Source: Streptomyces capillispiralis (GTDB lineage: Bacteria; Actinomycetota; Actinomycetes; Streptomycetales; Streptomycetaceae). Taken from it: a DNA stretch of 64,000 nt. Positions 1 through 9,010 of this stretch are shown here, in pieces. How positions within the stretch are numbered: position 1 is the stretch's first letter; every line of letters begins with the position of its first letter. The notes beneath the pieces are model-generated. The model was given only the letters and a program-made list of their open reading frames with translations, was not told the origin of the DNA and did no database searches. The translations under genes and the position numbers were made by a program. The stretch lies in assembly GCF_007829875.1 (NCBI RefSeq), contig NZ_VIWV01000001.1, positions 2,946,501 to 3,010,500 on the forward strand, read 5' to 3'.

Positions 1-1510
1 TGCCCTCGGTCTCCATGCCGAGTTCGCCCGCGACCTTCACCACCTCGTTCATGCCGACGTCGATGCCCATCTGCGCGAAGACCGAGTTGACGGACTTGTT
101 CATCGCCTCCTGGACGGTGATGTCGCCGTAGTCGACGTCGTCCTCGTTGGGGGGCGCGAAGCCGACCTCGCGGTCGCCGTCCATCACGGGGCGCTCGCTG
201 GTGCCGTCGTAGAGGGTGTTCGCGGTGATCGGCACGCCGTCCTGGGTCTCGGCGTCCTGGTCCACGGCCGCGGCGAGGATGAGCGGCTTGAAGGTCGAGG
301 CGGGCTGGTAGTCGTCGCGGGTGGCGTTGTTGGTGTAGTGCTTCACGTAGTCCACGCCGCCGTACATGGCCACGACGCCGCCGGTCTTCGGGTCCACGGA
401 GACCGCGCCGGCCTGGACGTCGGCGTCGACCTCGCGCTTCTCGGGGTCGAGCTTGCTGGTGAGCCGGGTCCTGACCGCCTTCTCCAGCTCGGTCTGCTTC
501 TTCTTGTCGATGGTGAGGGTGACGGTCCAGCCGCCGGCGTCCACCAGGGCCTCGGCCTGGTTCAGGTCCTCGGCGGTGCCCTGCTCGACGAGCTGCCGCT
601 TGAGCGCGTTGTTGGCGGCCTCGACCACGTACCCGGTCTGGCCCTCCATGCCCGGGGCCGGCCGGGGCTCCTTGGGCACGGGGAACTCCATGCCCTGGCG
701 CGCGGAGCGGTCCAGCCACTTCTGCTCGACCATGTTGTCCAGGACGTAGTTCCAGCGCTCCTTCGCCAGCCGCTTGCCGGTGTCGCTGGCGATGGCCCAG
801 TCGTACTGGTTCGGCGCCTGGAGCAGCGCGGCGAGGTAGGCGCCCTGCTCGACCGTCAGGTCCTCGGCGTCGACGCGGTAGTAGGCCTGCGCGGCGGCCT
901 GGATGCCGTAGGCGCCGCGGCCGTAGAAGCTGGTGTTGATGTACCCGGCGAGGATGTAGTCCTTGGACTTCTCCCGGTCCAGCTTCAGGGAGATGACCAT
1001 CTCCTTCAGCTTGCGGGAGATGGTCCGGTCCTGCGTCAGGTAGTAGTTCTTGACGTACTGCTGGGTGATCGTGGAGCCGCCCTGGGCGCCCTTGCCGGAC
1101 AGCGTGTTGAGCACGCCGCGCGCGGTGCCGCGGATGTCGACGCCGGAGTCCTGGTAGAAGGTCTTGTTCTCGGCGGCGACGAAGGTCCGCTGGACGTCCT
1201 TGGGGACCCGGGCGAGGTCGACGATCTCGCGGTTGTAGCCCTTGCGCGCCATGAGCGAGCCGTCGCTGTACTTGTAGACGTTGCCCTGCCGCTCGGCGTC
1301 GGCGTTCCCCTCGGGGATGTCGATCACCATGTACAGCACGATGAAGGCGCCCATGCCGAGCAGGCAGAGGCCGAGGAAGGTGCCGATGAGCTTCTTCCAG
1401 GTGAAGAAGCGGCGTATGCCGGTGCGGCCGGCCGCGCCCGACGAGCGGCCCTTGGGTGCCCCACGGCGCCCACCGCGCTGTCGTGCGCGTCTTTCTTCCG
1501 CTCGTCCCAT
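1..1510 (-). CDS. Class A penicillin-binding protein (transglycosylase/transpeptidase), C-terminus outside window
   Basis: Bifunctional peptidoglycan synthase that polymerises and cross-links cell wall at the outer face of the membrane. The protein reads as an Arg/Gly-rich cytoplasmic tail, one membrane segment (about residues 38-62), then a GT51 glycosyltransferase domain with the ENKTFY catalytic-Glu motif and the GGSTITQQ motif, followed by a transpeptidase domain with the STFK active-site motif and a later SVN motif. The KTG motif would lie beyond base 1, so the gene is cut by the window edge. The start is the ATG at 1510, which opens directly into the basic tail. It is divergent from the SPFH gene across a 271-bp gap. 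Confidence 0.93.
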   Translation of the reverse strand, partial: MGRAEERRARQRGGRRGAPKGRSSGAAGRTGIRRFFTWKKLIGTFLGLCLLGMGAFIVLYMVIDIPEGNADAERQGNVYKYSDGSLMARKGYNREIVDLARVPKDVQRTFVAAENKTFYQDSGVDIRGTARGVLNTLSGKGAQGGSTITQQYVKNYYLTQDRTISRKLKEMVISLKLDREKSKDYILAGYINTSFYGRGAYGIQAAAQAYYRVDAEDLTVEQGAYLAALLQAPNQYDWAIASDTGKRLAKERWNYVLDNMVEQKWLDRSARQGMEFPVPKEPRPAPGMEGQTGYVVEAANNALKRQLVEQGTAEDLNQAEALVDAGGWTVTLTIDKKKQTELEKAVRTRLTSKLDPEKREVDADVQAGAVSVDPKTGGVVAMYGGVDYVKHYTNNATRDDYQPASTFKPLILAAAVDQDAETQDGVPITANTLYDGTSERPVMDGDREVGFAPPNEDDVDYGDITVQEAMNKSVNSVFAQMGIDVGMNEVVKVAGELGMETEG

Positions 1511-1781
1511 GCGTCCGTTCCGCTCCGCTTCGTTCGTGTGTGCTCGTCAGCCACACCAGTTCGTCGCTCAGGTCAGCTCAGAAAGCTAACACCGGCAGCT
1601 ATGACAAAGGGCGGCCGATCCGGCCTTTACGGGCGTGACAATCAGCACCCGCCCCAACGGAACCGACGTCCGAGAGGGGTGAGAGGTTGCCGTGAACTGG
1701 TAATCTGATAACACTTTGCTAGACAAGCGCTAGCCGTCCGGAACGGCACGGAGGGCGCACGGAGAAACGGGGGGACCACCC

Positions 1782-2717
1782 ATGACCGCACACGACCCAC
1801 AGGTCACGGCCGATGTGCCCGAGATGCCGGCGCCGCGCGTGCGCGAGTTCACGGCGCGGAGCATCGGCGGCGGACTGGCCCTGCTGCTCGGCCTGCTCGG
1901 GCTGCTCGCCGGCGCGGCACTGATCGCCACCGCCACGGCGGTCGCCGGGACCGGCGCGCGGGCCGCGCTCGTCATCGGCGGCGTCGTGGTCGTCCTGGTC
2001 GCGTTCCTCGCGATGTCCGGGCTGAACATGGTGGCGCCGGGCGAGGCCCGGGTGGTGCAGCTCTTCGGCCGCTACCGGGGCACCATCCGGGAGGACGGGC
2101 TGCGCTGGGTGAACCCCTTCACCCAGCGCACCAGGATCTCGACGCGGGTGCGCAACCACGAGACCGCCGTACTGAAGGTGAACGACGCCTACGGCAACCC
2201 GATCGAGCTGGCCGCGGTCGTGGTGTGGCGGGTGGAGGACACCGCGCAGGCCTCCTTCGAGGTGGACGACTACATCGAGTTCGTCTCCACCCAGACCGAG
2301 GCGGCCGTGCGGCACATCGCCATCGAGTACCCCTACGACGCCCACGACGAGGACGGCCTGTCGCTGCGCGGCAACGCGGAGGAGATCACCGAGAAGCTCG
2401 CGGTCGAGCTGCACGCGCGGGTGGAGGCGGCCGGTGTGCAGATCATCGAGTCCCGCTTCACCCACCTCGCCTACGCCCCCGAGATCGCCTCGGCGATGCT
2501 CCAGCGGCAGCAGGCCGGCGCGGTCGTCGCGGCCCGGCAGCAGATCGTGGAGGGCGCCGTCGGAATGGTCGAGTCGGCGCTGGCCCGGATCGCCGAGCAG
2601 GACATCGTGGACCTCGACCCGGAACGGAAGGCGGCGATGGTGTCCAACCTGATGGTGGTGCTGTGCGGCGACCGCTCGGCGCAGCCGGTCCTCAACACGG
2701 GAACGCTCTACCAGTGA
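1782..2717 (+). CDS. SPFH/Band 7 domain membrane protein
   Basis: A 311-residue protein with two N-terminal hydrophobic segments (about residues 31-57 and 61-80), then the SPFH hallmark ([18 protein letters not shown], then GLRWVNPF) and an Ala/Gln/Arg-rich helical tail ([14 protein letters not shown]). SPFH proteins form membrane-bound oligomers that organise membrane microdomains or regulate proteases; no enzymatic activity is expected. The GTG start of the next small gene overlaps its stop (GTGA at 2714), so the two are probably translationally coupled. The upstream gap has a short inverted repeat GCTAG-N7-CTAGC at 1718-1734, which may be an operator. Family assignment is firm; the cellular role is unknown. 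Confidence 0.9.
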   Translation: MTAHDPQVTADVPEMPAPRVREFTARSIGGGLALLLGLLGLLAGAALIATATAVAGTGARAALVIGGVVVVLVAFLAMSGLNMVAPGEARVVQLFGRYRGTIREDGLRWVNPFTQRTRISTRVRNHETAVLKVNDAYGNPIELAAVVVWRVEDTAQASFEVDDYIEFVSTQTEAAVRHIAIEYPYDAHDEDGLSLRGNAEEITEKLAVELHARVEAAGVQIIESRFTHLAYAPEIASAMLQRQQAGAVVAARQQIVEGAVGMVESALARIAEQDIVDLDPERKAAMVSNLMVVLCGDRSAQPVLNTGTLYQ

Positions 2718-2968
2718 CGACTCCTTCCGGGGGCCCCGCCCCCCAGGGCCGGCCGCAGCGCAAGCAGGTGCTGCTGCGGCTGGACCCGTCGGTGTACGAG
2801 GCGCTGGCGCGCTGGGCCAACGACGAACTGCGCTCGGCCAACGCGCAGATCGAGTTCCTGCTGCGGCGGGCGCTGGCCGAGGCGGGGCGGCTGCCGGGCG
2901 AGGCCGGGCCGCTGCCCCGCCGCGGCCGTCCTCCCGGCGGTTCCGCGCCGAGACCCCCGTCGGCCTGA
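2714..2968 (+). CDS. Small ribbon-helix-helix-like protein coupled to the SPFH gene
   Basis: An 84-residue basic protein. Its middle, KQVLLRLDPSVYEALARWA followed by ANAQIEFLLRRALAEAG, resembles the Arc/CopG ribbon-helix-helix fold (a short beta strand, then two helices). The C-terminal 25 residues are a Pro/Arg/Gly-rich tail. The GTG start overlaps the SPFH stop codon by 4 nt, a typical coupled pair. RHS-fold proteins usually bind DNA as dimers, but in SPFH pairs the role of this small partner is not established, so I make no functional claim beyond possible DNA binding. Confidence 0.8.
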   Translation: MTTPSGGPAPQGRPQRKQVLLRLDPSVYEALARWANDELRSANAQIEFLLRRALAEAGRLPGEAGPLPRRGRPPGGSAPRPPSA

Positions 2969-3073
2969 CCGGCGCCGGCCCCACCCGCCGGGCAGGCCCG
3001 TGACGGGGCGCCGGCCTCGGTAGCAGAACCGTGACAATCGGCGCCCACCTGCGCCTCCGCACACCCCGTCGCG

Positions 3074-3120
3074 CTCTACACACTCGACGTATACATACCG
3101 CGTATACACCGTGTGTAGAG
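3074..3120. promoter_or_regulatory. Probable PadR operator: perfect 10-bp inverted repeat with two GTATAC cores
   Basis: CTCTACACAC (3074-3083) and GTGTGTAGAG (3111-3120) are perfect inverted repeats 27 nt apart. Between them lie two self-complementary GTATAC sites (3089-3094 and 3102-3107). The whole element ends 8 bp before the PadR ATG. Position and symmetry suggest autoregulation of the padR-ABC operon. Confidence 0.7.
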
Positions 3121-3128
3121 TGCTCGGC

Positions 3129-3653
3129 ATGTCCATCGGTCACACCCTCCTGGGGCTCCTGGAGTCCGGCCCGCGCCACGGTTACGACCTGAAGCGGGCC
3201 TTCGACGAGAAGTTCGGTCACGACCGGCCGCTGCACTACGGCCAGGTCTACTCGACGATGTCCCGCCTGCTGAAGAACGGGCTCGTCGAAGTCGACGGCA
3301 TCGAGGCCGGCGGCGGTCCCGAGCGGAAGCGGTACGCGATCACCGAGGCCGGCATCACCGATGTCGAGCGCTGGCTCGCCACACCGGAGAAGCCGGAGCC
3401 GTACCTCCAGTCGACGCTCTACACCAAGGTCGTCCTCGCGCTGCTCACCAGCCGCGACGCCGCCGACATCCTCGACACGCAGCGCTCGGAGCACCTGCGC
3501 GGCATGCGGATCCTCACCGACCGCAAGCGCAGGGGCGATCTCGCCGACCAGCTCATCTGCGACCACGCCCTGTTCCACCTGGAGGCCGACCTGCGCTGGC
3601 TCGAACTGACCGCGGCGCGCCTCGACAAGCTGCGTGAGGCGGTGGCCCGATGA
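3129..3653 (+). CDS. PadR family transcriptional regulator
   Basis: A 174-residue regulator beginning MSIGHTLLGLLE with an N-terminal winged helix: the HGYDLKRAFDEKFG helix, then YGQVYSTMSRLLKNGLVEVD, and a wing at GPERKRYAITEAG. A helical dimerisation tail runs from about residue 85 onward, the PadR-s1/Vir_act_alpha_C arrangement. I chose the ATG at 3129 because the alternative GTG at 3111 lies inside the upstream inverted repeat. Its stop overlaps the ATG of the ABC ATPase by 4 nt. PadR repressors often control adjacent drug-efflux transporters and respond to ligand, so this one probably represses its own operon. Confidence 0.92.
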   Translation: MSIGHTLLGLLESGPRHGYDLKRAFDEKFGHDRPLHYGQVYSTMSRLLKNGLVEVDGIEAGGGPERKRYAITEAGITDVERWLATPEKPEPYLQSTLYTKVVLALLTSRDAADILDTQRSEHLRGMRILTDRKRRGDLADQLICDHALFHLEADLRWLELTAARLDKLREAVAR

Positions 3654-4345
3654 CCACGTCCCCTCCCCCCGGTTCCCTGCTGGTCGCACGGGACCTGCGC
3701 AAGGCCTACGGCCCGACCACCGCGCTCGACGACGCCGCCTTCTCCATCCACCCCGGCGAGGTCGTCGCCGTGATGGGCCCCTCCGGTTCGGGCAAGTCCA
3801 CGCTGCTGCACTGCCTCGCCGGCATCGTCATGCCCGACTCGGGGTCGATCACCTACGACGGCCGTGAGCTGACCGCCATGAGCGACGCCGAACGCAGCGC
3901 GCTCAGGCGCTCGGAGTTCGGCTTCGTCTTCCAGTTCGGCCAGCTCGTGCCGGAGCTGACCTGCGTGGAGAACGTCGCCCTGCCGCTGCGGCTGAACGGC
4001 ACGCCCCGCAAGGACGCCGAGCGGGCCGCGCTGGCATGGATGGAGCGGCTGGAGGTCGACGACGTCCGCACCAAGCGGCCCGGCGAGGTGTCCGGCGGCC
4101 AGGGGCAGCGGGTCGCCGTGGCCCGTGCGCTGGTCACCGGCCCGCGCCTGCTGTTCGCCGACGAGCCGACCGGCGCGCTGGACTCGCTCAACGGCGAGCG
4201 GGTGATGGAACTGCTCACCGACGCCGCCCGGACCGCCAACGCCGCCGTCGTCCTGGTCACGCACGAGGCGCGGGTGGCCGCGTACTCCGACCGCGAGATC
4301 GTCGTGCGCGACGGCAGGTCACGGGACATGGAGCGCGTCGTATGA
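3650..4345 (+). CDS. ABC transporter ATP-binding protein (MacB/LolD type)
   Basis: A 231-residue ATPase that powers the permease encoded next. Walker A is GPSGSGKS, the ABC signature is VSGGQGQRVAVARAL, Walker B is LLFADEPTGALD and the switch His lies in VLVTHEARVA. The EPTGALDS sequence is typical of the MacB/LolD/FtsE branch that partners with FtsX-like permeases. Both ends overlap neighbours by 4 nt (ATGA), so padR, ATPase and permease form one tightly coupled operon. Substrate is unknown; antibiotic or lipid/peptide export are the usual roles of this branch. Confidence 0.95.
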   Translation: MTTSPPPGSLLVARDLRKAYGPTTALDDAAFSIHPGEVVAVMGPSGSGKSTLLHCLAGIVMPDSGSITYDGRELTAMSDAERSALRRSEFGFVFQFGQLVPELTCVENVALPLRLNGTPRKDAERAALAWMERLEVDDVRTKRPGEVSGGQGQRVAVARALVTGPRLLFADEPTGALDSLNGERVMELLTDAARTANAAVVLVTHEARVAAYSDREIVVRDGRSRDMERVV

Positions 4346-6678
4346 GGAGCACGCAGTGGGCGCGGGACCTCGCGATGGGGGTCCGGTTCGCGTTCGCCGG
4401 CGGACGCGAGGGGTGGATCCGGGCGCTGCTGACCGCCGTCGGTGTCGGGCTCGGGGTGGCGCTGCTGCTGCTCACCACCGCCCTGCCGGGCGCGCTGGCG
4501 GAGCGGAGCCGGCGGGAGGAGGCACGCCTCGACTACACCTACGCCCAGGAGGTCAGGCCCAAGGCCGACAACACGCTGGTCGTCGCGGACGTCGACACCC
4601 AGTTCGACGACCAGGACGTCCGCGGCCGGCTCCTCGAACCGGAGGGCGACAAGGCCCCGCTGCCGCCCGGCATACCGGACTTCCCCGCACCGGGCGAGAT
4701 GATCGTCTCCCCCGCGCTGCGGGAACTGCTCGACTCGGACGGGGGCAGGCTGCTGCGGGAGCGGCTGCCGTACGACATCACCGGCACGATCGGCGAGCAG
4801 GGGCTGATCGGCTCGCGCGAACTGGCCTACTACGCGGGCGGCGAGGGCCTGGCGGAGCGGATCAACAACGCGACGGTGGGGCGCATCGACGCCTTCGGCT
4901 CCCCGGTGCCCAGGGAGCAGGAGACGGACCCGGTCCTCGTGCTGCTGGTCCTGGTCGTCTTCGTGGTGCTGCTGATGCCCGTCGCCGTGTTCATCGCCGC
5001 GGCCGTACGGTTCGGCGGCGAGCGGCGCGACCGCAGGCTGGCGGCGCTGCGGCTGGTCGGCTCCGACGGCGCCATGACCCGGCGGATCGCCGCGGGCGAG
5101 GCGCTCGCCGGGGCGCTGCTCGGGCTGGTGTTCGGCGCCGGGTTCTTCCTGGCGGGGCGTGAGTTCGCGGCGTCCGTCGAGGTGTTCCGGGTCAGTGTCT
5201 TCCCCAGCTATCTGAACCCCTCGCCGCTGCTGGCGCTGCTGGTCGCGGTGGCGGTCCCGGCGGCCGCGGTGCTGGTGACGCTGCTGGCGCTGCGCGGGGT
5301 GGTCATCGAACCGCTGGGCGTGGTGCGCACGGCGCGGCCCTCGCGCCGCCGGCTGTGGTGGCGGCTGCTGCTGCCGCTGGCCGGGGTCGGCCTGCTGCTC
5401 CCCATGACCGGCCAGGGCCGGGACGGCGGCGACTTCAACCAGTACCTGGTCGTCGGCGGTGTCATGTGCCTGCTCGTCGGGATCACCGCGCTGCTGCCGT
5501 GGATCGTGGAGACCGTCGTGGCCCGGCTCGGCGCGGGCGCCGTCTCCTGGCAACTGGCGGTGCGCCGCCTTCAGCTGGGCAGCGGCGCGGCGGCCCGGAT
5601 GGTGAACGGCATCGCGGTGGCGGTGGCCGGCGCGATCGCGTTGCAGATGCTGTTCGCCGGGGTCGAGGGCGACTACACCGAGGACACGGGCTACGACGTG
5701 TCACGGGCGCAGATGCACGTGGAGGTGCCGAAGGGCACCGACCTCGCCGCCGCGGCGGCGAAGCTGGAGGCGACCGAGGGCGTGCGCACGGTCTACGCGC
5801 TGTCCGGGGGCTATGTCGGCGACCGGCCCTGGCGGCAGGAGCCGGAGCGGGCCGCCGAGCTGACCGTCGGCGACTGCGCGACCCTGCGCGAGGTGGCGAA
5901 GCTGCCCTCCTGCGAGGACGGTGACGTCTTCTCGCTCCGGGGCGGCGAGTACGACACCGACACCCCGGCGCTGAGCGAGCCGGGCCGGAAGCTGTACCTG
6001 GAGACGGGCGGCCCCGGCGGCTACGGCGAGGACGTCGTCTGGACCCTCCCGGAAGGGCTGAAGCGGGCCGACTCCGTCGAGGACCCGACCGGTACGAAGC
6101 GCGGTGGCTTCCTGCTGACCCCGGGCGCGGTGTCCGCGGAGATCGGCGAGGCGGTCCGCGGGGACCTGTATCTGGCGGTGGACGGCGCGGTGCCGCTCGC
6201 CCGCGAGCACATCCGCAACGCGGCCGCCGCGATCGACCCGATGGCCCAGCCGATGACGTGGTACGCCACCGAGCGCTCCGAGCGCTACGACTCCATCCGC
6301 ACGGGTCTGTTCGTCGGCGCCACCGCCGTACTGGCGCTGATCGGGGCGAGCCTGCTGGTCTCCCAGCTGGAGCAGCTGCGGGAGCGCCGCAAGCTGCTGT
6401 CGGCCCTGGTCGCCTTCGGCACCCGGCGGCGCACGCTGAGCCTGTCGGTGCTGTGGCAGACGGCCATCCCGATCGGCCTGGGCCTGCTGCTCGCCTCGGT
6501 GGTGGGCACGACCCTGGGCGCGGTGCTGCTGCGGATGACCTCCGCCCCGGTCGACGTGCACTGGACGAGCGTGCTCCGGATGACCGGCGCCGGCGCGGCG
6601 GTGGTCCTGCTGGTGACGCTGCTGAGCCTGCCGCCGCTGCTGCGCATGATGCGGCCGGACGGCCTGCGCACGGAGTAG
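4342..6678 (+). CDS. FtsX-like ABC transporter permease
   Basis: A 778-residue membrane protein with a signal-anchor-like first helix (residues about 27-50), a long extracytoplasmic region, then helices grouped around VLVLLVLVVFVVLLMPVAVF and two FtsX/MacB_PCD repeats, the last ending in the C-terminal helical bundle near VLRMTGAGAAVVLLVTLLSL. The two-repeat, large-loop layout is that of the actinobacterial macrolide-export-like or LolE-like permeases. The ATG at 4342 overlaps the ATPase stop. The operon ends at the strong hairpin at 6695-6736. Substrate cannot be read from the sequence. Confidence 0.9.
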   Translation: MRSTQWARDLAMGVRFAFAGGREGWIRALLTAVGVGLGVALLLLTTALPGALAERSRREEARLDYTYAQEVRPKADNTLVVADVDTQFDDQDVRGRLLEPEGDKAPLPPGIPDFPAPGEMIVSPALRELLDSDGGRLLRERLPYDITGTIGEQGLIGSRELAYYAGGEGLAERINNATVGRIDAFGSPVPREQETDPVLVLLVLVVFVVLLMPVAVFIAAAVRFGGERRDRRLAALRLVGSDGAMTRRIAAGEALAGALLGLVFGAGFFLAGREFAASVEVFRVSVFPSYLNPSPLLALLVAVAVPAAAVLVTLLALRGVVIEPLGVVRTARPSRRRLWWRLLLPLAGVGLLLPMTGQGRDGGDFNQYLVVGGVMCLLVGITALLPWIVETVVARLGAGAVSWQLAVRRLQLGSGAAARMVNGIAVAVAGAIALQMLFAGVEGDYTEDTGYDVSRAQMHVEVPKGTDLAAAAAKLEATEGVRTVYALSGGYVGDRPWRQEPERAAELTVGDCATLREVAKLPSCEDGDVFSLRGGEYDTDTPALSEPGRKLYLETGGPGGYGEDVVWTLPEGLKRADSVEDPTGTKRGGFLLTPGAVSAEIGEAVRGDLYLAVDGAVPLAREHIRNAAAAIDPMAQPMTWYATERSERYDSIRTGLFVGATAVLALIGASLLVSQLEQLRERRKLLSALVAFGTRRRTLSLSVLWQTAIPIGLGLLLASVVGTTLGAVLLRMTSAPVDVHWTSVLRMTGAGAAVVLLVTLLSLPPLLRMMRPDGLRTE

Positions 6679-6694
6679 GTGCGCCCATCCGCCC

Positions 6695-6744
6695 GGCCGG
6701 GTGCGCACGTCCCGCGCGGGATGTGCGCACCCGGCCGCCTTTTC
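6695..6744 (+). terminator. Hairpin terminator after the PadR-ABC operon
   Basis: GGCCGGGTGCGCAC (6695-6708) pairs perfectly with GTGCGCACCCGGCC (6723-6736), with the intervening loop itself containing a CCCGCGCGGG palindrome. The + strand continues GCCTTTTC, a short T-run. It lies between the convergent permease and oxyR genes. Confidence 0.8.
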
Positions 6745-6749
6745 AGGGG

Positions 6750-7694
6750 TCAGGGGGTCACCGTGCGGACCGGCAGGTCGCTCATCGCCTCGCGCAGGGC
6801 CGCCGCCAGTTGCTCGTACTCCGGTGCGCGGGCCGCGCCCGTGCGCATCGCGAGGGCGATGCGGCGGGTGGGGGCCGGGTCGGTGAAGCAGCCGGTGAGC
6901 AGACGGCTGGAGCGGGTGGTCTCGACGTCGACGGCGGTGCGCGGCAGCAGTGTCACCCCGAGGCCGCCCGCCACCAGCTGCACCAGCGTGGACAGTCCCG
7001 CCGCCGTGGTCGTGGCCGGGACGCCCGCGCGGCCGGCCTCGCGGCAGATGTCCAGGGCCTGGTCGCGCAGGCAGTGCCCCTCGTCCAGGAGGAGCAGGTT
7101 CAGCTCGCGCAGCGCCTCGCGGGGAATGCCCTCCCGGCCGCCGAGCGGATGGTCCAGCGGGGTGACCAGCACGAAGTCCTCGTCGAAGAGGGGGACTTCG
7201 CTCACCCCGGGCACTCCGAGCGGCACGGCGAGCAGCAGCAGGTCGAGGCGGCCGCCGGCCAGTCCGTCCAGCAGGTTCGCGGTCTGCTCCTCGTGTACCT
7301 GGAGGTCGAGGTGCGGATAGCGGTCGTGGACCAGCCGCAGGACCGTCGGCAGCAGATAGGGGGCGACGGTCGGGATGACACCGAGGCGCAGCGCCCCGGT
7401 GAACGGCGCCCTGAGCGCGTCGGCCTCCTCCATCAGCGCCCCGACCTCCGCCAGTACGGCCTTGGCGCGGACGGCGAGCCGCTCACCGGCCGGTGCGAGC
7501 AGCACCTTGCGCGTCGTACGCTCCACGAGGGTGACACCCAGCGTCTCCTCCAGCGCCGACACGGCACCCGACAGGGCCGGCTGGCTCATCCCTATCGCCG
7601 CCGCGGCGTCCCGGAAGTGCAGGTGCTCGGCCACGGCGGCGAACGCCCGCAGCTGCGCCAGACTCGGCTGTCTGAGCCTCTTACCCACGGTCAC
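6750..7694 (-). CDS. oxyR: LysR-family peroxide sensor OxyR
   Basis: A 314-residue LysR regulator: an N-terminal winged helix-turn-helix (LAQLRAFAAVAEHLHFRDAAAAIGM) followed by a LysR substrate-binding domain. The OxyR-type redox region is visible as LLLDEGHCLRDQALDIC, which holds two cysteines suitable for a regulatory disulfide. In its oxidised form OxyR activates peroxide-defence genes. The gene is divergent from ahpC-ahpD across 133 bp, the classic arrangement in streptomycetes. The GTG start at 7694 has a GGAGG ribosome site 9 nt upstream. Confidence 0.95.
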   Translation of the reverse strand: MTVGKRLRQPSLAQLRAFAAVAEHLHFRDAAAAIGMSQPALSGAVSALEETLGVTLVERTTRKVLLAPAGERLAVRAKAVLAEVGALMEEADALRAPFTGALRLGVIPTVAPYLLPTVLRLVHDRYPHLDLQVHEEQTANLLDGLAGGRLDLLLLAVPLGVPGVSEVPLFDEDFVLVTPLDHPLGGREGIPREALRELNLLLLDEGHCLRDQALDICREAGRAGVPATTTAAGLSTLVQLVAGGLGVTLLPRTAVDVETTRSSRLLTGCFTDPAPTRRIALAMRTGAARAPEYEQLAAALREAMSDLPVRTVTP

Positions 7695-7827
7695 TGATAA
7701 CTACCTCCGATCAACGCGACCGAGTGTAGCTATTTCACTAATCAATGCACCGTGTGCCAACATCGATCAGGTCCAACCCATGGGAAACGCCTGCAATCCG
7801 GGTGTTTCTTCGCTGCAAGGAGAGCCT
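7695..7827. promoter_or_regulatory. Divergent oxyR / ahpCD control region
   Basis: This 133-bp gap separates the divergent oxyR and ahpC genes and must hold both promoters. It is distinctly AT-richer than its surroundings near 7725-7748 and includes LysR-type T-N11-A spacing around that stretch. By analogy with other OxyR/AhpC pairs it should carry the OxyR binding site. I cannot define the exact operator by eye. Confidence 0.6.
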
Positions 7828-8382
7828 GTGCTCACTGTCGGTGACAAGTTCCCCGAGTTCGAACTGACCGCCTGCGTCTCGCTGGAGAAGGGCAAGGAGT
7901 TCGAGACGATCGACCACAAGACCTACGAGGGCAAGTGGAAGATCGTGTTCGCGTGGCCCAAGGACTTCACCTTCGTGTGCCCGACCGAGATCGCGGCGTT
8001 CGGCAAGCTGAACGACGAGTTCGCCGACCGCGACGCCCAGGTCCTCGGTTTCTCCGGTGACTCGGAGTTCGTCCACCACGCCTGGCGCAAGGACCACGAC
8101 GACCTGCGCGACCTGCCGTTCCCGATGATGGCGGACTCCAAGCACGAGCTGATGCGCGACCTGGGCATCGAGGGCGAGGACGGCTTCGCCAAGCGCGCCG
8201 TCTTCATCGTCGACCAGAACAACGAGATCCAGTTCTCCATGGTGACCGCCGGCTCCGTCGGCCGTAACCCCAAGGAGGTCCTGCGGGTCCTGGACGCCCT
8301 GCAGACCGACGAGCTGTGCCCGTGCAACTGGAGCAAGGGCGACGAGACCCTGGACCCGGTCGCGCTGCTGGCCGGGGAGTGA
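7828..8382 (+). CDS. ahpC: Alkyl hydroperoxide reductase subunit C (2-Cys peroxiredoxin)
   Basis: A 184-residue peroxiredoxin that reduces organic peroxides and H2O2 in the cytoplasm. The peroxidatic cysteine is Cys51 in FTFVCPTEI; the C-terminal pair Cys163 and Cys165 (CPCNW) supplies the resolving cysteine. Length and motifs match mycobacterial and streptomycete AhpC. The GTG start at 7828 has a strong AAGGAG ribosome site. ahpD follows after 6 nt, so the reductant and peroxidase are made together, very likely under OxyR control. Confidence 0.97.
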   Translation: MLTVGDKFPEFELTACVSLEKGKEFETIDHKTYEGKWKIVFAWPKDFTFVCPTEIAAFGKLNDEFADRDAQVLGFSGDSEFVHHAWRKDHDDLRDLPFPMMADSKHELMRDLGIEGEDGFAKRAVFIVDQNNEIQFSMVTAGSVGRNPKEVLRVLDALQTDELCPCNWSKGDETLDPVALLAGE

Positions 8383-8388
8383 CCTGAC

Positions 8389-8922
8389 ATGTCGCTCGAC
8401 TCCCTGAAGTCCCGCATACCGGACTACGCCAAGGACCTGAAGCTCAACCTGGGTTCGGTCATCGGCAACTCCGACCTGCCGGCCCAGCAGCTGTGGGGCA
8501 CGGTGCTGTCGACGGCGATCGCCTCGCGCTCGGCCATCGTGCTGCGCGAGCTGGAGCCGGAGGCGAAGGCGAACCTGTCGCCGGAGGCGTACACGGCCGC
8601 CAAGGCCGCCGCCGCCGTGATGGCGATGAACAACGTCTTCTACCGCACCCGCCACCTGCTGTCGGACCACGAGTACGGCACCCTGCGCGCCGGTCTGCGG
8701 ATGAACGTCATCGGCAACCCGGGCGTCGACAAGGTCGACTTCGAGTTCTGGTCCTTCGCGGTGTCCGCGATCAACGGCTGCGGCATGTGCCTGGACTCGC
8801 ACGAGCAGGTGCTGCGCAAGGCCGGCGTGGAGCGTGACGTGATCCAGGAGGCGTTCAAGATCGCCGCGGTGATCCAGGCGGTCGCCGCCACGCTGGACGC
8901 GGAGGCGGCCCTGGCGGAGTGA
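8389..8922 (+). CDS. ahpD: Alkyl hydroperoxidase AhpD
   Basis: A 177-residue AhpD with the CxxC redox centre Cys131-Cys134 (CGMC) and the proton-relay His138, within the conserved [10 protein letters not shown] motif. In actinobacteria AhpD re-reduces AhpC using lipoylated dihydrolipoamide succinyltransferase and also has weak peroxidase activity. It is in an operon with ahpC (6-nt gap) and ends just before a strong hairpin. Confidence 0.97.
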   Translation: MSLDSLKSRIPDYAKDLKLNLGSVIGNSDLPAQQLWGTVLSTAIASRSAIVLRELEPEAKANLSPEAYTAAKAAAAVMAMNNVFYRTRHLLSDHEYGTLRAGLRMNVIGNPGVDKVDFEFWSFAVSAINGCGMCLDSHEQVLRKAGVERDVIQEAFKIAAVIQAVAATLDAEAALAE

Positions 8923-8941
8923 TTCCGCCCCCGTCGCACAC

Positions 8942-8979
8942 AGCGGGCCCGTCCACCGATCGTGGTGGACGGGCCCGCT
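8942..8979. terminator. Bidirectional hairpin between ahpD and the AI-2E permease
   Basis: AGCGGGCCCGTCCACC (8942-8957) pairs perfectly with GGTGGACGGGCCCGCT (8964-8979) around a 6-nt loop. There is no clear T-run, as is usual for Streptomyces terminators. It serves two convergent genes. Confidence 0.8.
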
Positions 8980-9010
8980 GCCGTATCCGGCCCCGCGCCC
9001 GCGGGCGGGT

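Noticed and set aside
338-1708. Long + strand frame over the penicillin-binding protein gene
   Set aside because: Minus-strand reading gives clear GT51 and transpeptidase motifs, so the + frame is a shadow.
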